Assembly: GCA_947253135.1 (NCBI GenBank)
Contig: CAMXYS010000079.1
Span: 1 to 7,612, forward strand
Length of the DNA stretch: 7,612 bases
Reading direction: 5' to 3'
From: an uncultured Clostridia bacterium
GTDB lineage: Bacteria > Bacillota > Clostridia > Saccharofermentanales > Fastidiosipilaceae
Position numbers and translations under genes: made by a program. Positions 1-6,414 of the stretch are shown in pieces (position 1 is the first letter of the stretch; every line of letters begins with the position of its first letter). The notes under the pieces were generated by a model. The model was given only the letters and a program-made list of their open reading frames with translations. It made no database searches and had not been told where the DNA came from.

Positions 1-340
1 TATTTTCCTGAGAAAGCTCTTTGTACCAAAAGCTCTCTATACCAATCTCCTTGGCCCGGTCCACCCAGGATAATTCCGGCATACTCGTGACGGCAATGAT
101 TTTTATTTTCGGATTTATTTTTTTAATTTTGGCTGCCATTTCCAAGCCACTGGAACCATCCAACATGAGGATATCCATTAGAATCAAGTCAATCTTATTC
201 TTTAAGACATAGGTATCAGCAAAACGTGCCGTATTGACGGAGTAGGCCACTTCATAGCGGTCACTGTCCTTGATGTAAAGGGCAAACATTTGCCTGGATA
301 TAGATTGATCATCCACAATCATCACTTTTGTTTTAGTCAT
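1..340 (-). CDS. Response regulator, receiver domain (NarL/LuxR type likely), 3' end cut by window edge
   Basis: The first 113 residues of a two-component response regulator are present. The receiver domain is nearly complete: the acidic pair D10-D11 in the VMIVDDQ motif, the phospho-acceptor D56 in LILMDI, T85 in AVTSM and K107 in WYKE are all in the expected places. The domain therefore looks able to accept phosphate from the kinase encoded just upstream. The gene runs off the left edge of the window, so the output domain is not visible; a LuxR-type helix-turn-helix is inferred from the style of the receiver and from the HisKA_3-like partner. The ATG overlaps the kinase stop by 8 nt (ATGACTAA), and a GGGGAGG Shine-Dalgarno sits 6 nt before it inside the kinase gene. 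Translation is probably coupled. Family assignment is firm, target genes are unknown. Confidence 0.93.
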   Translation of the reverse strand, partial: MTKTKVMIVDDQSISRQMFALYIKDSDRYEVAYSVNTARFADTYVLKNKIDLILMDILMLDGSSGLEMAAKIKKINPKIKIIAVTSMPELSWVDRAKEIGIESFWYKELSQEN

Positions 341-1589
341 GCTCTGCCTCCCCGGGCAACAGTATTAAAATGCTGAATTGCGGTTTAATCATCACTCGAA
401 AGCTGCCGCCTGCGTATTCTACAGCCTGCCTGATATTGGCTAAACCACCCCTTTCAACAATATCTTCTTCCGGTTGTATACCGTCATTACTTATTTTAAT
501 TTTTAAAAAGCCCTCATTCCAGACCGATACATAAACCTCACTGCCTTTCGCATGTCGAACTGTATTGTTGACTGCTTCATGAACAGCACTCAAAAGAATA
601 TTCTGATTTTGCTGGCTGGCCGGCCAAAGCCCTTGGTATTTAATCCGGATGCCAACGCTGGCAGCTGCTTCCAGTAAATCGTCCCAAGAGCTGTGTTCTT
701 CTTCTATCTGCCCCTGGAACAAGACTGCTGATGCTCGCCAAATCTTAATCAAGCCTTCCCGGTCATGGGTCACACCATTTAGATAGTTTTTAAAGGCAAC
801 CAGACTTTCACCAATCTCATTGTGTACCCAGGTCTTAGTTTGTAGAATCTCTTTTCTTCTCGTATACTCATTTACATTTCTATTATAGTTCTTCAATCGG
901 TGGTTGATTTCAGAAAGAATCGCATTTTTCTCCTCTATTTTAGAGGTCAATTCGTATTCTTCGGTGATATCGTAGGCCAGGGCTTCTCCTATATCTCCCA
1001 AGTCTCTTCTCTTTAAGCACCAGATCCTGTCTTCAATTTGTAAAATATAGTCGGGAGTTTCCCTGAGAATCTTAACTTCTGAGGAAAGGTCCCTATGAAT
1101 CAATCTTTCCTCACTTTTCTTAACATTTAAGAGATTGTCACCAAACAAGTCATGATGCAATTCATTCATCTTCTTGTTCACCAAAAGCGGCCGTCCGATC
1201 CAATCATAGTAAGCAAGTCCGACGGGAATTTTGTCCAGCGTTTCTTTTATGGAATTGTTGCCAATTGTGGCCTTTTTCAAGATCTGAACCCGAGCAAAAA
1301 GAAAATACTCCACCACCAGTACAGCCGCATAAATAAGTGGGATGACCAGAAAAAAGCTCAAGTAGTCTGACCGGATGAAAGGAATCTTCCCCCATTCGGA
1401 TCCGGTTGTAAAATCGCTGATTTGTTGAGTTCCCCAGTAGCTAAAAACCACAGTCAAAAATCCAATTATTAAATAGCCGACCTTGATCCGATGCAGACTG
1501 GTTTGTAATGAAATGTAAATGCCCAGTGCCAAGTTCAAACAACCTAACAAATATAAAAAGATCAGACAACCGAGATACGGATTATACAT
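333..1589 (-). CDS. Membrane sensor histidine kinase, HisKA_3/HATPase type
   Basis: This is a membrane histidine kinase of 418 residues. Three hydrophobic helices (about 7-30, 36-53 and 76-100) anchor it; there is no large outside domain. A degenerate PAS-like segment follows (about 112-212, ending in a DITEEYEL stretch), then a coiled coil (about 212-250). The dimerisation helix has the motif WVHNEIGESL with H256. The ATP-binding domain is intact: N box with E338 and N342 in HEAVNNTVRHA, G1 box SNDG with D369, and G2 box ERGGLANI at 379-386. It resembles NarX/DesK kinases. The residue after His is Asn and the usual Gln is Glu, which is unusual. The ATG at 1589 is chosen because it gives the same 8-nt overlap with the upstream stop as the next junction shows; a GTG at 1595 with GAGG 8 nt upstream is an equally possible start (420 residues). 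It probably phosphorylates the adjacent regulator. Confidence 0.9.
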   Translation of the reverse strand: MYNPYLGCLIFLYLLGCLNLALGIYISLQTSLHRIKVGYLIIGFLTVVFSYWGTQQISDFTTGSEWGKIPFIRSDYLSFFLVIPLIYAAVLVVEYFLFARVQILKKATIGNNSIKETLDKIPVGLAYYDWIGRPLLVNKKMNELHHDLFGDNLLNVKKSEERLIHRDLSSEVKILRETPDYILQIEDRIWCLKRRDLGDIGEALAYDITEEYELTSKIEEKNAILSEINHRLKNYNRNVNEYTRRKEILQTKTWVHNEIGESLVAFKNYLNGVTHDREGLIKIWRASAVLFQGQIEEEHSSWDDLLEAAASVGIRIKYQGLWPASQQNQNILLSAVHEAVNNTVRHAKGSEVYVSVWNEGFLKIKISNDGIQPEEDIVERGGLANIRQAVEYAGGSFRVMIKPQFSILILLPGEAEHD

Positions 1590-3279
1590 GCTCACCCTGC
1601 CTTCCTCTTTTTGCGGTTATGCGCACTTCAACAAGAGTCAACCCTTCCTCTTTATTAAAACTAAGCGTGACCTGCGGTGCCGTTCGAGGGAAAGCAAGAA
1701 GGATGGCAGTTCTGTCCAGCAAGGTTTGCGGACTGCTGATTTGAGCCTTAAAGAAGAACGTCTCCGGTTCGATCACAAGATCCGTCATAATGGCGTCCAG
1801 TTGAGGTACAAAAGCCTCGATCATAACCTGATAAAGTCTATAAAAGCCAATTGCTATGTCCTTCGGCAAACTTCCTTTACCGGAAAAGGCTGTGTAACTC
1901 TTGATTCCGGCCAATTCCAAATATTCATTGCTTTCTCTGAAGCATAGGTGGAGGTCGGCCGCAGCAATCACAGGACTGCTATGTGATATTAAGAGGAGGT
2001 TGGACATCCGCTTGATGAAGACATTTAAGATGGCCGCCTGCTTCATAGCTCGGCGAAAAGCAGCTTCATCATCAGGAAGGTGGTTTAGTATATCGTTGAT
2101 GCCTAAAAGCTCTTTTTTGACTTCCTCTGCAATCCTCCCATAAATCCGTTCCCGCTGATTTACACGAAGCGCCTCTTCCCTCAGGTCATTCTCCGCTTTT
2201 ATGACCTCATTTTCCTCTAAAATGAGGCCCATAACGGCTTCCTTCTCCCTATTCAACTGATTTAAATCGCTGATATCTTTCAACCAAAAACTGATCCCTC
2301 CCCTGATGTTAAAACTTTTAAGCAGGGTGTCATCATCTATGTGAACAGACTCGGTCAGAGCACGTTTTATATCAGCTGCATGAATTTGATAGCCTTGGTA
2401 GTCAAAATTCAGTCTTTTTTGCCTTTGGTCATACAAACCTATTTTAAGAGAAGACCTGCTCCAAAAAGTAGTATAAGAATCATTAGAGGGAAAGAGCCTG
2501 GCAATGGTCAAATTCTCTATAAATGCAATGAAAAGAAAAATGCCGATTTCAAGCGGCCTATAAAGCAGACTTAAAACGGCTAATTGAGAGCCGGGATGCC
2601 TATAGCCGACGGCATAAAGAACACTCAACGATATCGTGATGACAGGGATCCAGATAAAGCGGCCCTGCTCGATAAGAGAACATTTGACCAGAACAATAAT
2701 CACCGAAACTAAAAACAAGGTCAGGATAAAACCCATTTCCAAAAAGTAAAAGATGCCATAATGGACATACACGTCTGACCAGTCAGCCAAGCCGAGAGGG
2801 AATTTAAAGACCAGCTCATGGCTATCATTTGTCATCACGATCAGGCTAAAGAGTACAAGGAGTACATGAAGATAATTCCACTTCCTACTGATTCGCTCAT
2901 CTTCGCTTTTTCCCATATAGAGGGCACTGAAAAAAAACAACAGGACGATAGAGAATATAAAGAAAGTATGCAGATACCAGATGTACCGGGCGATGGGGTG
3001 ACCTTGGGGAAGCATGATATCACGCAAGGTCTTGAGCCACATCCAAAAAATCATGATGATGTCTGCAGATAAAAAGTAAGTCCTGATTTGCACGTGGGTG
3101 ATGCGGCGACTCACCTGCTCCATTCTTAAAATTAAAATGATGAGAAAGAGGCAAAAAATTAAGTGATTTTCTGAAAACGGAAGCAATGAGAAAGCGCTGA
3201 GGGCATGTAATAGACCTACTAAAAAGAAGGAAAGGAGGCAGATCCAATTGATGACTTTGGTTTCTCGGCTCGCGTACAT
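1582..3279 (-). CDS. 7TM-sensor histidine kinase-like protein lacking catalytic residues (pseudokinase)
   Basis: This is the first gene of the signalling operon, 565 residues. The N-terminal half has about eight hydrophobic helices up to residue 260. It carries the motif MTNDSHELVF at 149-158, which resembles the TN..H signature of the HisKA_7TM sensor family. A PAS-like segment (about 270-340) ends in GISFWLKDISDL, then a long coiled coil runs to about 400. The stretch RERIYGRIAEEV (376-387) aligns by eye with the HisKA_3 H-box region, but no His-Asp is there. The next part has a helix LYQVMIEAFVP (482-492) where the N box would be, without its Asn residues, and no DxG or GxG boxes follow. 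So the kinase fold seems kept while catalysis is lost. The start is uncertain: ATG 3279 has GGTGA 5 nt before it, GTG 3288 has AGGG 5 nt before it (568 residues). Its role is inferred: sensing partner or scaffold for the downstream kinase. Confidence 0.85.
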   Translation of the reverse strand: MYASRETKVINWICLLSFFLVGLLHALSAFSLLPFSENHLIFCLFLIILILRMEQVSRRITHVQIRTYFLSADIIMIFWMWLKTLRDIMLPQGHPIARYIWYLHTFFIFSIVLLFFFSALYMGKSEDERISRKWNYLHVLLVLFSLIVMTNDSHELVFKFPLGLADWSDVYVHYGIFYFLEMGFILTLFLVSVIIVLVKCSLIEQGRFIWIPVITISLSVLYAVGYRHPGSQLAVLSLLYRPLEIGIFLFIAFIENLTIARLFPSNDSYTTFWSRSSLKIGLYDQRQKRLNFDYQGYQIHAADIKRALTESVHIDDDTLLKSFNIRGGISFWLKDISDLNQLNREKEAVMGLILEENEVIKAENDLREEALRVNQRERIYGRIAEEVKKELLGINDILNHLPDDEAAFRRAMKQAAILNVFIKRMSNLLLISHSSPVIAAADLHLCFRESNEYLELAGIKSYTAFSGKGSLPKDIAIGFYRLYQVMIEAFVPQLDAIMTDLVIEPETFFFKAQISSPQTLLDRTAILLAFPRTAPQVTLSFNKEEGLTLVEVRITAKRGRQGEHV

Positions 3280-3328
3280 GAACTTCACCCAAACCCTAAT
3301 TCCAGCCCCACTTCATACCTACTTCATT

Positions 3329-3360
3329 ATTATATCGTATGACTTAATCGTTCAGCTGAA
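3329..3360 (-). promoter_or_regulatory. Promoter of the sensor operon with a palindrome over the -35 position
   Basis: A perfect TATAAT box (plus-strand 3329-3334, read leftwards) lies about 50 nt before the first gene of the operon. With a 17-bp spacer the -35 hexamer would fall at 3352-3357, where the sequence reads AGCTGA, a poor match. That place is covered by the 10-bp perfect palindrome TTCAGCTGAA (3351-3360). A strong -10 with a poor -35 under a palindrome suggests a promoter controlled by a DNA-binding protein. The -10 is seen; the control is inferred. Confidence 0.55.
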
Positions 3361-3615
3361 AAAAACTGCTCCTTGCCCTGCCGAGCAATGAGAAAACTCT
3401 TTTTCTTTTTCTAGTCACTCAAAAAGAAGGACAGATAAACAGGAAAGGGCCCCCGGTCACGTGGACCCAAGGCCTTCTCCTGCCGTCTTCATTTCCGGTC
3501 GCCAAAGCGGGCCGCCCGGCTGAGCCAATCGGTCTGACAGACCTAAACAAGCGGGTTGCCCGCTATGTCTAAAGGCGTATAGAAAGTGCCGACCGTCAGT
3601 CGAACGATTCATTCT
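3335..3615. other. Intergenic spacer with a cluster of GC-rich inverted repeats
   Basis: No gene is supported here. Four compact inverted repeats lie within 120 bp: a two-part stem at 3444-3478 (GGCC..GGTC loop GACC..GGCC), CGGGC-C-GCCCG at 3508-3518, GGTCTG-A-CAGACC at 3531-3543 and GCGGG-TTG-CCCGC at 3551-3563. An AT-rich one (TTCTTTTT...AAAAAGAA) lies nearby at about 3405-3430. None is followed by a clean T-tract on either strand. They could be extra transcription stops, a small structured RNA, or protein-binding sites. The base composition is visibly more GC-rich than in the flanking genes. Confidence 0.4.
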
Positions 3616-3644
3616 AAAAGACCATTATTATGAAATGGCCTTCT
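3616..3644 (-). terminator. Rho-independent terminator of the small membrane protein gene
   Basis: Read leftwards, GGCCATT, a 7-nt loop and AATGGTC (plus-strand 3620-3640) form a stem with one G-U pair, which can extend by further A-T pairs. It is followed by TTTT at 3619-3616. The stem overlaps the stop codon of the gene at 3628. On the plus strand the same stem is followed by TCTTTG, so weak activity in the other direction is possible. Confidence 0.7.
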
Positions 3645-4044
3645 TTGCCTGGACTACACCGACAATGTAGATAATCGGCAAAACCAGACCAAGCAGAAGA
3701 GACATAAAATTAAACTGGTTTCCTGCCACCAAACTGAAGACCTGACCGGCCACGGTCAAAATAATTGCCAGGATTCCCCAAAGCATACACTTGCCGGCCT
3801 TTTGCGGATACCGACAATACTTGACGCCCAAGATGCCGGCAACCAAGCTGACAGCAGCGCTTAACAGGGTCAGGATGCCGGCTGCATATAACAGTCCCAG
3901 GGAGGCCTCATCACCCAGTAAAGCGGACAGAGCGGCACTCGCACCCAAGGTAACGATGCTCAAAATAATGCCCAAGCCACCGCCAATAATCATCAAAATA
4001 CCGGCCACTTTCAACATCTTACCCGATGCTCTTTCTTCTACCAT
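3628..4044 (-). CDS. Small four-helix membrane protein of unknown function
   Basis: This encodes 138 residues that are mostly membrane. Four hydrophobic helices can be seen at about 12-40, 50-73, 86-107 and 113-132. The first is very rich in Gly and Ile (GILMIIGGGLGIILSI), and there is a short charged head (VEERASGK) and a short basic tail (QAKKAIS). No catalytic motif is visible. The look is that of small four-helix membrane families of Firmicutes such as DUF4064, but I cannot confirm membership. The ATG at 4044 is chosen because AAAGGAG lies 7 nt before it; an in-frame ATG at 4065 would place that ribosome site inside the gene and has no good one of its own. The gene stands alone, with its own terminator overlapping the stop, so context gives no functional hint. 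Confidence 0.75.
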   Translation of the reverse strand: MVEERASGKMLKVAGILMIIGGGLGIILSIVTLGASAALSALLGDEASLGLLYAAGILTLLSAAVSLVAGILGVKYCRYPQKAGKCMLWGILAIILTVAGQVFSLVAGNQFNFMSLLLGLVLPIIYIVGVVQAKKAIS

Positions 4045-4608
4045 TATTCTCTCCTTTCGATTCATCTGTTAAGCTTGTCCTCTTCCAGCTATAGACCTTG
4101 CCAAACCAGCTCGTGCTAATTAATTGGCCGAGTCGCCGGACGGATCAGTCGCCCACAGACAAGTCAGTTTTCTATGAACTAATTGTAAATGACTCCGTGG
4201 CCCCTTACCTCCCCCGAAAGGAGGACTTAAACGCACTGACCGGACCGGTTGCTAACGATGAGTGGGTGATAAATTGGCATATCGCTCTGCTCTGAACCAT
4301 CCAATTGAATCTGTCTTTTGCCTCACTCCTCCAATTGTTGACCGCAAAAAATTCAGCACGAGACTTTGATGGCCCCGTGCCACCTAAAAAAGAAAACTTG
4401 CAGTTATTAAGTGAGATCAAAACAGCGGAAGGAGAGGCCGGTTTGACTGCCCCAACCTGACGGCGCCGAAAGTGGGAACAAGCAGAAAGGCTGACCAATT
4501 ATGTACAGCCGCCCCAAACTTTTTAACTGCAGGATGACATCTATAGACCACTAGAAATACGGTAGTCTTTCTCTTTGAAAATTGACCCTTTCAGACCGGC
4601 TGCCACAG
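4045..4608. other. 564-bp spacer, no convincing gene
   Basis: No reading frame here has both a start with a ribosome site and recognisable content. On the plus strand two adjacent stretches look somewhat protein-like: about 4098-4295 (contains ALTGPVANDEWVINWHIALL, starts at TTG) and 4296-4460 (contains DFDGPVPPKKENLQLLSE, no start), which are in different frames and could be remains of one broken gene. Small inverted repeats are CCTCC...GGAGG at 4208-4224, ACCGG-A-CCGGT at 4239-4249 and AGACTAC...GTGGTCT (minus strand) near 4544-4568. None has a T-tract. The promoter of the small membrane protein gene should be here but I see no clear one. Confidence 0.35.
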
Positions 4609-5349
4609 CTATTCCAAATCCAGCCGGCCATCAAGTTCCGCCAGGATCCGCCCATCAGTTGAGATGGTCACCCGCTTCCAGGGAATGATGCTTCCCGCAT
4701 TCTCGAGTGCTTGTGCAACAGCCCTTTCAATTCCGCCACAGCAAGGTACTTCCATGCGCAAGACCGTTACACTTTCAACCCTATTTTGCCTCAGAATTTG
4801 TGTCAGTTTTTCACTGTAGTCACCCTCATCCAGCTTGGGACAACCAATCAGGGTGATGTGGCCTTTCATGAAGCGATTGTGCAGGTCGGCGTAGGCATAG
4901 GCCACGCAATCGGCCGCAATCAGGATCCGGGCGCCATCAAAGTAAGGCGCCCGGACGGGTGTCAGTTTAATTTGAACAGGCCACTGCCCCAATTGGCTAA
5001 CAGGCGACGAGCCCAGCTTTCCCTGCTCCATAAGCTGCAGTTCTCGTGCCCGGTCCGCCCGCTTTATAGCTGCAGGCCGGGTTCCCGGACAACCACCGGA
5101 AGGAACCTCTGTCGGCTCTCGCCTCTTTTTGACCGCCACTTCATCATAAGCCTCCGCCTCACGCTCTTCCAAGGCAATGGCCCCCACCGGGCAAGCCGGC
5201 AAACAGCGGCCCAACCCGTCACAGTAATCATCTCGCAGGAGCTTGGCTTTGCCGTCTACCATACCGATTGCACCTTCTTGACAGGCTTGTGCACAAAGGC
5301 CACAGCCAATGCATTGGTCTGTGTCAATTTTAACGATCGTCCTCTTCAT
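4609..5349 (-). CDS. Two-cluster ferredoxin-domain protein, 4Fe-4S binding
   Basis: This encodes 246 residues. The N-terminal domain (about 5-60) is a bacterial ferredoxin fold: C13, C16, C19 and C23 form CIGCGLCAQAC, and CDGLGRCLPACPVG gives C43, C49 and C53. The usual fourth Cys of the second motif is missing. A linker contains GGCPG (near 97). The C-terminal domain (about 125-246) has APYFDGARILIAADCVAYAY, IGCPKLDEGDYSEKL and MEVPCCGG, so it carries several more Cys residues that may bind metal or act in redox. I recognise this as a conserved type in strictly anaerobic Firmicutes, annotated only as 4Fe-4S binding protein; its substrate is unknown. The ATG at 5349 has GAGGGAG 4 nt before it; an upstream in-frame TTG at 5385 has no ribosome site. 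It is a single gene, not in an operon with neighbours. Confidence 0.9.
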   Translation of the reverse strand: MKRTIVKIDTDQCIGCGLCAQACQEGAIGMVDGKAKLLRDDYCDGLGRCLPACPVGAIALEEREAEAYDEVAVKKRREPTEVPSGGCPGTRPAAIKRADRARELQLMEQGKLGSSPVSQLGQWPVQIKLTPVRAPYFDGARILIAADCVAYAYADLHNRFMKGHITLIGCPKLDEGDYSEKLTQILRQNRVESVTVLRMEVPCCGGIERAVAQALENAGSIIPWKRVTISTDGRILAELDGRLDLE

Positions 5350-5875
5350 CGCTCTCCCTCTATCTTCTGCCAATTTTTTAACCAAGGATTTAAACCGATC
5401 AGTTCCCTTTAGACGGCCAACGGTTGTCTGCGGCAGGCATTTGAATCTGTCTTGTTAAAAGCATACCATTTAGCCAAGACCATTTATGTTGTCTTTACAA
5501 GCAAAAGGACTCTTTATAGATTATTCTTTTCTAGCGCCCCCCTTGTTTCACAGTCTGAAAGAGCAGGGAATCACCTGTATCCTCTTCTGCACTCGGTAAC
5601 TCAAATCAGCGGTTTGTCTCCTTCATGGACCGGCATCGAAAGATACCGGCAGTCAGCCTGAGACGAAGCCGATTGCGGCTGCGGAGGCTCCGGCCAAGCT
5701 CAACACGACTGCTTGTTGCTCCACTCGGCCATAAAATGCCAAAAAGCCGATGATCGCGCAGGTTCCACCTGTCCGCAGAAATCATCAGCTTTCTAAATAA
5801 ATTTGGCTGTAAGCAAATTTTTCTTTCATCGTTATAGGATGCTAGCCGATCTTATTCAATTCTTCTAAGCCCGGA
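5350..5875. other. Roughly 525-bp spacer, mostly featureless
   Basis: No intact gene is supported. A 42-codon minus-strand open stretch at 5653-5781 reads like a piece of a membrane protein and is listed separately. An AT-rich inverted repeat, AAATTTG, 8-nt loop, CAAATTT followed by TTC, lies at 5799-5822 and could be a weak plus-strand stop. The promoter of the ferredoxin-domain gene must lie at the left end of this spacer, but I find no good pair of boxes. Confidence 0.4.
5653..5781 (-). pseudogene. Possible remnant of a membrane-protein gene
   Basis: An open stretch of 42 codons between two stops reads like part of a membrane protein, with AIIGFLAFYG, a short charged turn (RVEQQ) and a second hydrophobic stretch AVVLSLAGASAAAIGFVSG before TGA. 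It would give two helices with a short loop. No ATG or ribosome site is seen at its 5' end; only in-frame GTG or TTG codons are available inside. It may be a decayed 3' end of a lost gene, or chance. Family not recognised. Confidence 0.2.
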
Positions 5876-5879
5876 GATA

Positions 5880-5914
5880 GAAAAACTCCGCTGTTACTAA
5901 ACACAGCGGAGTTT
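5880..5914 (-). terminator. Rho-independent terminator of the tRNA operon
   Basis: Read leftwards, AACTCCGCTGT, an 8-nt loop and ACAGCGGAGTT make a perfect 11-bp stem (plus-strand 5884-5913), and the 3' arm runs into TTTTT. The stem begins only 5 nt after the mature 3' end of tRNA-Phe. This is a textbook end of a tRNA transcript. Confidence 0.9.
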
Positions 5915-5918
5915 AAGC

Positions 5919-5991
<73 letters not shown>

Positions 5992-6024
5992 AAATAAACC
6001 GGCCGCTAAAGACCGGTTATCTTT

Positions 6025-6101
6025 TGGCGACGCAGAAGGGGCTCGAACCCTCGACCTCCAGCGTGACAGGCTGGCATTCTAACCAACTGAACTACTGCGC
6101 C
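6025..6101 (-). tRNA. tRNA-Asp (GTC)
   Basis: A full cloverleaf of 77 nt including an encoded CCA can be drawn. The acceptor stem is GGCGCAG with CTGCGTC, discriminator G as expected for Asp; the D stem is GTTC/GAAT; the anticodon stem-loop is CCAGC-CTGTCAC-GCTGG with anticodon GTC; the T arm is GAGGG-TTCGAGC-CCCTT. It is the first tRNA of the transcript. The spacer to tRNA-Phe can fold into ACCGG...CCGGT, a possible processing element. Confidence 0.95.
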
Positions 6102-6130
6102 GTTACTGCTTTCTCAAAGAATGCTTAAGT

Positions 6131-6159
6131 ATCGTATCAGAGGGTAAAAGTAATGTCAA
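6131..6159 (-). promoter_or_regulatory. Promoter of the tRNA-Asp/tRNA-Phe operon
   Basis: Read leftwards, a perfect TTGACA (plus-strand 6154-6159) is followed by a 17-bp spacer and TACGAT (6131-6136). The start of transcription would be about 6-7 nt past the -10 box, giving a leader of some 25 nt before tRNA-Asp. A second TTGACA read leftwards lies at 6261-6266, but its best -10 (TATGGA, 16-bp spacer) is weak. Confidence 0.8.
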
Positions 6160-6330
6160 ATACTTTTTGAAATATTGGGATAATCTATATTTAATCCAGA
6201 TAAAATTTCGTGGATTATTGATAAAAAACCTCTTGACTTCCATAAATCATAAAATAAACATGTCAAACGTTTTAAGCTCAACAGATTACTAATACCTTTT
6301 TGCCAGCTTCAAGGGATCACAAGTCCGCTC
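6160..6330. other. AT-rich spacer between divergent tRNA operon and secG
   Basis: This holds no gene. It is clearly AT-rich and sits between two divergent promoters. Small inverted repeats include TAATCC...GGATTA (about 6192-6217) and TTGAC...GTCAA (about 6233-6265), the latter containing the weak second TTGACA described with the tRNA promoter. No function is assigned. Confidence 0.4.
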
Positions 6331-6359
6331 TTGCGCAGATCATTATTTATTCGTATAAT
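6331..6359 (+). promoter_or_regulatory. Promoter of secG
   Basis: TTGCGC (6331-6336), a 17-bp spacer and a perfect TATAAT (6354-6359) make a good vegetative promoter. Transcription would start near 6366 and leave a leader of about 50 nt. The inverted repeat ATACTAC-TTC-GTAGTAT (6358-6374) straddles the expected start point. Confidence 0.8.
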
Positions 6360-6414
6360 ACTACTTCGTAGTATAGGTTTATTATTAGTAGATAAATTTA
6401 GAGGAGTACACTCA

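Noticed and set aside
4042..4065. Start of the small membrane protein at ATG 4065
   Set aside because: The strong AAAGGAG site lies downstream of it and fits the ATG at 4044 instead.
4205..4498. 97-codon minus-strand reading frame
   Set aside because: It begins at TTG with no ribosome site, has no recognisable content and lies opposite equally open plus-strand stretches.
4711..5412. 233-codon plus-strand reading frame
   Set aside because: It is antisense to the clear ferredoxin-domain gene, which explains the open frame.
4303..5455. 13-bp repeat TTGAATCTGTCTT near 4305 and near 5451
   Set aside because: A single 13-bp match is about what chance gives in a window this size, and nothing around it is shared.
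5452..5661. 69-codon plus-strand reading frame
   Set aside because: TTG start without a ribosome site, unremarkable composition, no family resemblance.
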